From positions 2,108,001-2,172,000 of the forward strand of contig NZ_CP014342.1 of assembly GCF_001618685.1 (NCBI RefSeq): DNA of 64,000 nt. Direction: 5' to 3'. Shown one piece after another: positions 57,829-64,000 of the stretch (positions are counted from its first letter, which is position 1; every line of letters begins with the position of its first letter). The notes below the pieces were generated by a model. The model saw only the letters and a program-made list of their open reading frames with translations, did not search any database and was not told the origin of the DNA. The DNA is from Geobacillus subterraneus. Its GTDB lineage: Bacteria; Bacillota; Bacilli; Bacillales; Anoxybacillaceae. The translations under genes were made by a program, and so were the position numbers.

Positions 57829-57863
57829 AAAAAACAGCGGGGCGCGCATGCGCGCCGGCCGCT
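57829..57863 (-). terminator. Intrinsic terminator of recG
   Basis: AGCGG/CCGCT and GGCGCGC/GCGCGCC stack into a 12-bp GC-rich stem with a two-base bulge, followed by GTTTTTT on the minus strand. It lies right after the recG stop and just outside the tnpB element. Confidence 0.8.
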
Positions 57864-57874
57864 TCGCTCGCCTA

Positions 57875-59914
57875 TTAATCTAACTTTTCCCCGTCGAGCA
57901 CGCCGGACGCTTCCAGCTCGGCGCGCAACCCGGCGTACATCTCGTCGCGCCAAAACGCGGCGGATGAAACGAGCTTGGCCGCATCGCGGCGAGCGACTTC
58001 TAAAATGCGGTAATCATGCACTGGGTCGCCGAACCGGAATTCCGGAAGCCCGCTTTGCTTCGTGCCGAAAAAATCGCCCGGTCCGCGCAGCTCTAGGTCT
58101 TTTTCCGCAAGCACGAACCCGTCCGCCGTTTCCGTCATAATATGCATTCGTTCTTTGCCGATTTCCGACTTCGGGTCAGCGATTAAAATGCAGTACGACT
58201 GGGCGTCGCCGCGTCCGACCCGGCCGCGCAACTGGTGAAGCTGGGCAAGCCCGAACCGCTCGGCATCATAAATGACCATCACCGTGGCGTTCGGCACGTT
58301 CACCCCGACTTCGACGACCGTCGTTGAAACAAGGATGTGAATGCGGTTTTCGCTGAACGCCCGCATGACCGCTTCTTTTTCATCGGCCGACAGCCGGCCG
58401 TGCATGAGACCGACTTCGTATTTCCCGCGATAGTAGTGGACGAGCTGGCTATGGACATCAATGGCGTTTTGCACATCCAATTTTTCCGACTCTTCAATGA
58501 GCGGGCAAATGACGTACGCTTGATGGCCGCGGCGCAGTTCGTTTTCCATAAAATCGAGCACGCGGGCAAACTGATTATGCTTCACCCAATATGTCTCCAC
58601 TTTTTTCCGTCCGGCTGGCATTTCATCAAGCACCGAGACATCCATATCGCCAAACGCTGTGATAGCGAGCGTCCGCGGAATTGGCGTCGCCGTCATCATC
58701 AACACATCCGGTGCGTGCCCTTTCTCGCGCAGGATGCGGCGCTGCTCGACGCCGAACCGGTGCTGTTCATCGGTGATGACGAGACCGAGCCGGCGGAACT
58801 GCACCCCTTCTTGAATTAAGGCGTGCGTGCCGATGACAATATCCACCATCCCGTTCTCTAACTCCGCAAGCAACTCTTTGCGCCGTTTTCCTTTCACCGA
58901 GCTTGTGAGGAGCGCGGCGGTCACGCCCGTATGAGCAAGCAGTGCAGCGAGCGAGCGGGCGTGCTGTTCAGCTAAAATTTCCGTCGGCACCATCAACGCT
59001 CCTTGGAACCCGGACAGCACGGCGGCATAAAGCGCAACCGCGGCGACGACCGTCTTGCCAGAGCCGACGTCGCCTTGCAAGAGCCGGTTCATTTGCCTTG
59101 GCGCCCGCATGTCGGCCAAAATTTCTCCGATGACGCGCCGCTGGGCGTTCGTTAATGAAAACGGCAACCCGGAAACAAACGAGGCGACCTGCTCTTCCGA
59201 AAACGAATGGATGATGCCGCGCCGTTCGTCGCGCATAATCTTCCTTAATGCCTGCATTTTCAATTGATAAAGCAAAAACTCTTCATAGACGAGCCGGCGC
59301 CGCGCCTGATGCAGCTCTTCGCGCGAACGCGGAAAATGAAGGGCCCGAACCGCCTCTTGTTTGTCAACGAGGCGGTAGGCCCGGCGCAAGGCGGTCGGCA
59401 GCAAGTCAGGAATATGCGCGCCGAACTGGGCGAACGCTGACTTGATCAGCCGGCGCATCGATTTGACCGTCAGCGGGCTGCGCACCGAATAGACCGGCTC
59501 AATGCCGGCCGCCTCCGGAGCCGCCCCGAACCGGAGCTCATATGCGTTGATCGTCTGCCGATGCCGATCCCATTTGCCGATGACCGTCACTGTTTCGTTT
59601 AAAGCGATTTTTTCCTTCAAATACGGGCGGTTAAAGCAAACGACGGTGACCAAATAGCGGCCGGCCAACAGCCGAAAGGAAAGGCGCGACTTTTTTTTTC
59701 CGTAATACGTCAAAAGCGGAGCGCTATGCACTTTCCCTTCCACCGTCACCTTTTCTTCATGACGGACGGCGGCCAAATCTTTTTGTTCGTAATCATCGTA
59801 TCGGTACGGCGCGTAGCTAAGCAGCTCGCCGACCGTCGCGATGCCGAGGTCGGCGAGCGCGGCCGCCGTTTCTTCGCCGATGCCTTTGACCGCTGTCACC
59901 GGTTGTTGCATCAT
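57875..59914 (-). CDS. recG: ATP-dependent DNA helicase RecG
   Basis: 679 aa, starting MMQQPVTAVKGIGEE; the frame extends upstream across sdaAA without family similarity. An N-terminal wedge domain (about 50-150) is followed by helicase motifs LLQGDVGSGKTVVAAVAL, DEQHRFGVEQR, MTATPIPRT and QLRGRVGRGDAQSY. It remodels stalled forks and branched DNA. It begins five bases after the sdaAA stop. Confidence 0.97.
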   Translation of the reverse strand: MMQQPVTAVKGIGEETAAALADLGIATVGELLSYAPYRYDDYEQKDLAAVRHEEKVTVEGKVHSAPLLTYYGKKKSRLSFRLLAGRYLVTVVCFNRPYLKEKIALNETVTVIGKWDRHRQTINAYELRFGAAPEAAGIEPVYSVRSPLTVKSMRRLIKSAFAQFGAHIPDLLPTALRRAYRLVDKQEAVRALHFPRSREELHQARRRLVYEEFLLYQLKMQALRKIMRDERRGIIHSFSEEQVASFVSGLPFSLTNAQRRVIGEILADMRAPRQMNRLLQGDVGSGKTVVAAVALYAAVLSGFQGALMVPTEILAEQHARSLAALLAHTGVTAALLTSSVKGKRRKELLAELENGMVDIVIGTHALIQEGVQFRRLGLVITDEQHRFGVEQRRILREKGHAPDVLMMTATPIPRTLAITAFGDMDVSVLDEMPAGRKKVETYWVKHNQFARVLDFMENELRRGHQAYVICPLIEESEKLDVQNAIDVHSQLVHYYRGKYEVGLMHGRLSADEKEAVMRAFSENRIHILVSTTVVEVGVNVPNATVMVIYDAERFGLAQLHQLRGRVGRGDAQSYCILIADPKSEIGKERMHIMTETADGFVLAEKDLELRGPGDFFGTKQSGLPEFRFGDPVHDYRILEVARRDAAKLVSSAAFWRDEMYAGLRAELEASGVLDGEKLD

Positions 59915-59919
59915 TTCAT

Positions 59920-60804
59920 TCACTTTGTTGCCGCAGCAGCGCCGAAAATGCGGGCCGCAATGGCGCGGCCTGTCGGCGTGGCGGCCAGCCCCCCTTGCGC
60001 AGTTTCTTTGAGCGCTACCGGCATGGCCGCACCGATGCGATACATCGCTTCGATCACTTCGTCGCATGGAATGCGGCTTTTGATGCCGGCTAGCGCCATA
60101 TCGGCGGCAATCATGGCGTTGGCCGCCCCCATGGCGTTCCGCTTCACACATGGCACTTCAACAAGGCCAGCGACAGGATCACAAACCAATCCAAGCATAT
60201 TTTTTAACGCGATCGCCATCGCTTCCGCCGCTTGGCTTGGCGTCCCACCAGCCAGCTCGACAAGCGCGGCGGCAGCCATGCCGGCCGCTGAGCCGACCTC
60301 GGCCTGGCAGCCGCCGGCAGCGCCGGAAATGGACGCGTTATTGGCGACGACATACCCAAACGCTCCGGCCGTAAACAAAAATTCGATCATTTCCTTTCTT
60401 GACGGCTGCAATTTTTCTTTTACCGCAAACAGCGTCCCCGGGACGACGCCGGCCGAGCCCGCTGTCGGTGTAGCGCAAATGACGCCCATTGCCGCGTTCA
60501 CTTCGTTTGTCGCCATCGCTTTGCTGACGGCATCCAAAATCGTTTCCCCTGACAAAAACCGGCCCGCCTCAATATAGCGTTGCATCCGCATCGCATCGCC
60601 GCCGGTCAACCCGGAGCGGGACACGACCCCTTGCAGCCCTCTCTCGACCGCCCGCTCCATCACCTCAAGATGCCGATCCATTTGCGCGACAATCTCTTCC
60701 CGGCTGCGCCCGCTCACCTCTACTTCTTGGCGGATCATCACTTCAGCAATTTTGATTTGCTCTTTTTCGGCTAGCTCGACAAGCTCAGCGACATTGCGAA
60801 ACAT
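59920..60804 (-). CDS. sdaAA: L-serine dehydratase, iron-sulfur-dependent, alpha subunit
   Basis: 294 aa. TPTAGSAGVVPG, GCQAEVGSAAGMAAAAL and GLVCDPVAGLVEVPCVKRN include the conserved Cys residues that hold the 4Fe-4S cluster. With the beta subunit it converts L-serine to pyruvate and ammonia. Encoded just downstream of sdaAB. Confidence 0.97.
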   Translation of the reverse strand: MFRNVAELVELAEKEQIKIAEVMIRQEVEVSGRSREEIVAQMDRHLEVMERAVERGLQGVVSRSGLTGGDAMRMQRYIEAGRFLSGETILDAVSKAMATNEVNAAMGVICATPTAGSAGVVPGTLFAVKEKLQPSRKEMIEFLFTAGAFGYVVANNASISGAAGGCQAEVGSAAGMAAAALVELAGGTPSQAAEAMAIALKNMLGLVCDPVAGLVEVPCVKRNAMGAANAMIAADMALAGIKSRIPCDEVIEAMYRIGAAMPVALKETAQGGLAATPTGRAIAARIFGAAAATK

Positions 60805-60877
60805 TCGTTATCCCATCCTTTCCTAGCAAAGCCACGCTGTTGTTTAACCTTGCTCCCACTCGCAACCGCTTTCTTGA

Positions 60878-61540
60878 TTAGTCGACAAGCTTTGTGACTT
60901 GAATGATGTTCGGCAGCTGTTCCAATTCCTGAATAAGGTCATCTGTCAGCGGCTGATCGACCTCGATCGTCATCAACGCCTCTTTCCCCTTTTCCTTGCG
61001 CGACACTTCCATATGGCCGATGTTAATCGCATGCCTCGCCAACGCGCTGGCCACTGCCCCAATCGTCCCGTAGCGGTCATTATGCATGATTAATAGCGCC
61101 GGATGGTGGCCGGACAACTTCAAGTCAAAGCCGTTCAACTCGACGATTTCGATTTTCCCCCCGCCGATGGAAACACCGACAAGCTCGAGTTTTCCCCTGT
61201 CATCGCCAATCCGCAGACGCGCCGTATTCGGATGATGCGGAATCGCCTCCTCGGTGAAAAAGGATACATCGAGCCCTTCGATGCGGGCGATCTCAAGCGC
61301 GTTCGGCAGGCGGTCATCAAACGTGTCAAAACCGAGCAGCCCGGCGACGATGGCGACATCGGTGCCGTGACCGCGGTACGTTTCAGCAAACGAGCCGTAA
61401 AACGAAATGCGCGCCCACGCCGGTTTTCTGCCGAACAGCTTGCGCGCGACAAGGCCGATGCGCGCCGCCCCCGCCGTATGCGAGCTCGAAGGCCCCACCA
61501 TCACCGGACCGATAATATCAAAGACGCTTTTGTATTTCAT
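60878..61540 (-). CDS. sdaAB: L-serine dehydratase, iron-sulfur-dependent, beta subunit
   Basis: 220 aa. The N-terminus DIIGPVMVGPSSSHTAGAAR is the beta-subunit signature; a C-terminal ACT domain (about 145-220, PALLIMHNDRYGTIGAVASA) may sense serine. Its start lies only about 20 bases after a terminator-like hairpin that follows fakA. Confidence 0.97.
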   Translation of the reverse strand: MKYKSVFDIIGPVMVGPSSSHTAGAARIGLVARKLFGRKPAWARISFYGSFAETYRGHGTDVAIVAGLLGFDTFDDRLPNALEIARIEGLDVSFFTEEAIPHHPNTARLRIGDDRGKLELVGVSIGGGKIEIVELNGFDLKLSGHHPALLIMHNDRYGTIGAVASALARHAINIGHMEVSRKEKGKEALMTIEVDQPLTDDLIQELEQLPNIIQVTKLVD

Positions 61541-61561
61541 CGCTGCGACCCCCGTTCGTGT

Positions 61562-61593
61562 AGAAAAATATAGAAGGGAATTCTCCCTTCTAT
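61562..61593 (-). terminator. Terminator hairpin between fakA and sdaAB
   Basis: ATAGAAGGGA/TCCCTTCTAT, a perfect 10-bp stem with a four-base loop, followed by ATTTTTC on the minus strand. No clear promoter fits between it and the sdaAB start, so it may be a partial terminator or attenuator. Confidence 0.7.
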
Positions 61594-61605
61594 TATCTTA
61601 CCATA

Positions 61606-63276
61606 TTACTCAACAGAAATGACAAACGGGTATAGCGGCTGTTGGCCGTTATGCACTTCGACTTCCACTTCGTCATGTTCCTTTTCAAGATAGGCAACGA
61701 TCGTTTCCACTTCCACTTCGGTCGCATCTTCACCGTATAGGATGGTGACGATTTCGCTTTCCTCGTCGATCAGCGCGTCAAGCAGCTGCTTCGTGACCGC
61801 GATCTTGTCCTTGTCGGCGACGATAATGCGGTCGTCAAACAGTCCCATGTAATCGCCTTTTTGAATCTCGATGCCATCGATCGTTGTATCGCGCACGGAA
61901 ACCGTCACTTGCCCTGTTTTCACCTTTGAAAGCGCCGCCATCATCGCCCGTTCATTTTGCTCAGCCGATTGCGCCGGACTGAAGGCTAAAAGCGCCGCCA
62001 TACCTTGCGGAACGGTTTTCGACGGGATGACAATCACGCGCCGTTCCGAAAGTTCCGCCGCCTGCTTGGCCGCCATCACAACGTTTTTGTTGTTCGGCAA
62101 CACAAACACCGTTTCCGCGTTGGCGCGGCGGATGGCGTCGGCGATTTCTTCCGTGCTTGGATTCATCGTCTGCCCGCCTTCAATGACCGCGTGCGCACCG
62201 AGGCCTCGAAACAGTTCGGCCACGCCGGCGCCCATCGCCACCGTGACGATGCCGTATGGCTTCGCTTCCTCCGCAGCGGCGCGGGACGGCGTTTCCGCCT
62301 CTTTGCCGACGATGCGGGCATGCTGCTCGCGCATGTTTTCAATTTTAATGTTGATTAAGCTTCCATAGCGCTGGCCGTAAGTCAATACGTCACCCGGCGT
62401 TTCCGAATGAATGTGCACTTTGACAAGCTCGTCGTCAGCGACCACAAGCAGCGAGTCGCCAAACTGGCTCAGCTCGCGGCGAAACGTTTCTTCGGAAAAC
62501 GGATGCCGCGCCAGCTTGTCCGCCTCAAAGCGAACCATAAATTCCGTGCAATAGCCAAATTCGATGTCATCGGTGTGAATATGGCTTTGCGCGCTTTGAT
62601 GGTGCGCCATTTTCACCAAATCGTCCATCGACACTTCGGCGCGCGCCGTTGAGATCGTCTCCCCTTTCAAGGCGGCGAGAAACCCTTCGTACACATATAC
62701 GAGCCCTTGGCCGCCACTGTCGACAACCCCGACTTCCTTTAGGACGGGCAGCAGCTCCGGCGTGCGCTGCAATGCTGCCTTGGCCTCGATAAGCGCCGCT
62801 TCCATCACCGCGGCGACGTCGCGCTCTTTTTTCGCCACTTCAATCGCTTTGCGCGCCGCTTCTTTGGCAACGGTGAGAATCGTCCCTTCGACCGGCTTCA
62901 TGACCGCCTTGTAAGCCGTATCGACCCCCGCTTGCAAAGCAGCGGCAAATTCGAAGCCGTCCACTTGTTGTTTGCCTTCGACCGCCTTGGCAAACCCGCG
63001 GAACAGCTGCGACAAAATGACGCCGGAATTGCCGCGCGCCCCCATCAACAATCCTTTCGCCAGCGCCGCGGCGACGTTGCCGATATGGTCGGAGACGTTC
63101 GCCTTCACTTCTTTCGCCCCGGACGTCATCGACAAGTTCATGTTTGTTCCCGTATCACCATCTGGAACCGGAAAGACGTTCAGCGCATCGACCGCTTTGG
63201 CGTTGTCCGCTAAGTGGGCAGCCCCTTGCTGCACCATATCGGCAAACCGTCTTCCGTCAAGCGTCCTCATTGTCAC
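61606..63276 (-). CDS. fakA: Fatty acid kinase subunit FakA (YloV, DAK2 domain)
   Basis: 556 aa. The N-terminal DhaL/DAK2 domain carries NVFPVPDGDTGTNMN and GARGNSGVILSQLFRGF for ATP/Mg binding. A middle domain (about 215-330) and a C-terminal domain (ending VEVEVHNGQQPLYPFVISVE) follow. FakA phosphorylates fatty acids presented by FakB so that they enter phospholipid synthesis through PlsX products. Start could also be two codons downstream (MRTLDG). Confidence 0.93.
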   Translation of the reverse strand: MTMRTLDGRRFADMVQQGAAHLADNAKAVDALNVFPVPDGDTGTNMNLSMTSGAKEVKANVSDHIGNVAAALAKGLLMGARGNSGVILSQLFRGFAKAVEGKQQVDGFEFAAALQAGVDTAYKAVMKPVEGTILTVAKEAARKAIEVAKKERDVAAVMEAALIEAKAALQRTPELLPVLKEVGVVDSGGQGLVYVYEGFLAALKGETISTARAEVSMDDLVKMAHHQSAQSHIHTDDIEFGYCTEFMVRFEADKLARHPFSEETFRRELSQFGDSLLVVADDELVKVHIHSETPGDVLTYGQRYGSLINIKIENMREQHARIVGKEAETPSRAAAEEAKPYGIVTVAMGAGVAELFRGLGAHAVIEGGQTMNPSTEEIADAIRRANAETVFVLPNNKNVVMAAKQAAELSERRVIVIPSKTVPQGMAALLAFSPAQSAEQNERAMMAALSKVKTGQVTVSVRDTTIDGIEIQKGDYMGLFDDRIIVADKDKIAVTKQLLDALIDEESEIVTILYGEDATEVEVETIVAYLEKEHDEVEVEVHNGQQPLYPFVISVE

Positions 63277-63293
63277 CGACTAATTCCTCCTTA

Positions 63294-63656
63294 CTACGGA
63301 TTCGTCACCCGAACCCCTTGAACGTAAATGTTGATCGACTGAACCGCCAACCCGAGCGTTTGGTCGAGCGTATACTTCACTTTTGACTGCACGTTATGGG
63401 CGACTTCGGAAATTTTCGTCCCGTAGCTGACGATGATGTACATATCGATATGTACTTCGCCGTTTTCCTCCCGGACGATGACCCCTTTGGAGAAGTTTTC
63501 GCGGCGCAAAATTTCCGACAACCCGTCGCGAATTTGGTTTTTGGACGCCATCCCAACAATGCCGTAGCAATCGACGGCTGCTCCCCCCGCAATCATGGCA
63601 ATGACTTCATTGGCGATTTCAATGCGCCCGTATTTTGTTTGCCATTCGATCGACAT
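63294..63656 (-). CDS. yloU: Asp23/Gls24 family protein YloU
   Basis: 120 aa, a single Asp23/Gls24 domain (GRIEIANEVIAMIAGGAAVDCYGIVGMA, then VHIDMYIIVSYGTKISEVA). Family members are envelope-associated; this one is always found before fakA/yloV in bacilli. AAGGGGGA precedes the ATG. Confidence 0.93.
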   Translation of the reverse strand: MSIEWQTKYGRIEIANEVIAMIAGGAAVDCYGIVGMASKNQIRDGLSEILRRENFSKGVIVREENGEVHIDMYIIVSYGTKISEVAHNVQSKVKYTLDQTLGLAVQSINIYVQGVRVTNP

Positions 63657-63696
63657 GCTCGTTCCCCCTTTTTCGTATCATCGCACAGCTACCTTT

Positions 63697-63724
63697 ATTG
63701 TACTATAATGCTTACCGTTTTCAA
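63697..63724 (-). promoter_or_regulatory. Sigma-A promoter of yloU-fakA
   Basis: TTGAAA, a 16-base spacer and TACAAT on the minus strand, about 40 bases before yloU, in the divergent region with rpmB. Confidence 0.5.
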
Positions 63725-63811
63725 AGCGCTCCGGCCGCCCACTAGTATTATTTAGCCGAAAACGTGAATAGATGTCAAGGCCATTTTCTTGAAAGGGAAA
63801 AGGCGTGTCTA

Positions 63812-63845
63812 TTGCAATCCCTTCGGTTGTATGATAAATTATAAT
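63812..63845 (+). promoter_or_regulatory. Candidate promoter of rpmB
   Basis: TTGCAA (63812-63817) with TAAATT at 17 bases, or the perfect TATAAT at 63840-63845 that lacks a well-spaced -35. A promoter must lie here, since rpmB is divergent from yloU, but the exact boxes are uncertain. Confidence 0.35.
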
Positions 63846-63885
63846 AGTGTTTTTAGAGGGATGTTAAAGCAAGGAGGGAAAACAA

Positions 63886-64000
63886 ATGGCGAAATGCTTT
63901 GTCACCGGCAAGAAAAAATCGTTCGGCAACACGCGTTCACACGCTATGAATGCCAACCGCCGCACGTGGAAAGCCAACTTGCAGAAAGTGCGCATTTTAG
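63886..64000 (+). CDS. rpmB: 50S ribosomal protein L28 (partial, cut by window end)
   Basis: The first 38 codons are present, starting [15 protein letters not shown] and including [17 protein letters not shown], clear L28. The family has about 62 residues, so roughly 24 lie beyond the edge. AAGGAGGG lies nine bases upstream. The only plus-strand gene in the window. Confidence 0.97.
   Translation, partial: MAKCFVTGKKKSFGNTRSHAMNANRRTWKANLQKVRIL

Noticed and set aside
59915-60151. Longer N-terminus for RecG extending into sdaAA
   Set aside because: The extra 79 residues are Arg/His/Cys-rich, overlap sdaAA in another frame and are absent from the RecG family.

Overview
The window is a stretch of the chromosome of a thermophilic, moderately GC-rich Bacillaceae, most likely Geobacillus. 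The protein sequences and gene order closely follow the Bacillus subtilis yloU-recG-smc-trmD-sucCD-topA-codY-fla/che-sigD region, but the codons are far more GC-rich. Except for rpmB at the right edge, which is cut by the window end, every gene lies on the minus strand, so the functional order runs from high to low coordinates.

Right part (64.0-50 kb): rpmB diverges from yloU-fakA-sdaAB-sdaAA-recG. The recG terminator is followed by two insertion sequences side by side: an AT-rich IS200/IS605-type element carrying only tnpB, and an IS1182-family element. Then comes the FapR-controlled fatty acid/phospholipid operon (fapR-plsX-fabD-fabG-acpP), with a clear FapR operator over its promoter, and rnc.

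Middle part (50-27 kb): smc-ftsY; ylxM-ffh (SRP); rpsP-khpA-ylqD-rimM-trmD; rplS with a structured leader; lepB-rbgA; rnhB-ylqG-ylqH; sucCD with a CcpA cre-like site; dprA; topA; and xerC-hslV-hslU-codY. Each unit has recognisable sigma-A promoters or intrinsic terminators. The trmFO gene that lies between topA and xerC/codV in B. subtilis is absent here.

Left part (27-0 kb): a nearly gapless flagellar/chemotaxis superoperon from flgB to sigD and two small downstream genes. It encodes the basal body and rod (FlgB, FlgC, FliE, FliF), switch (FliG, FliM, FliY), export apparatus (FliH, FliI, FliJ, FliO, FliP, FliQ, FliR, FlhA, FlhB), hook (FliK, FlgD, FlgE), assembly GTPases (FlhF, FlhG), chemotaxis (CheY, CheB, CheA, CheW, CheC, CheD) and sigma-D. 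Many genes overlap by a few bases, which suggests translational coupling. The one conspicuous break is a 196-base structured spacer between cheA and cheW.

The items most worth a second look are: (1) the ylqG/ylqH pair, which reads like a FliK C-terminal domain plus a free-standing FlhB cytoplasmic domain located outside the flagellar operon; (2) the orphan TnpB with an unusual RuvC-II motif, no zinc finger, and a visible omega-RNA/guide region; (3) the cheA-cheW spacer; (4) HslV with Asp at position 2; and (5) the missing trmFO. No gene-free stretch exceeds 300 bases. No tRNA, rRNA or CRISPR array was seen.
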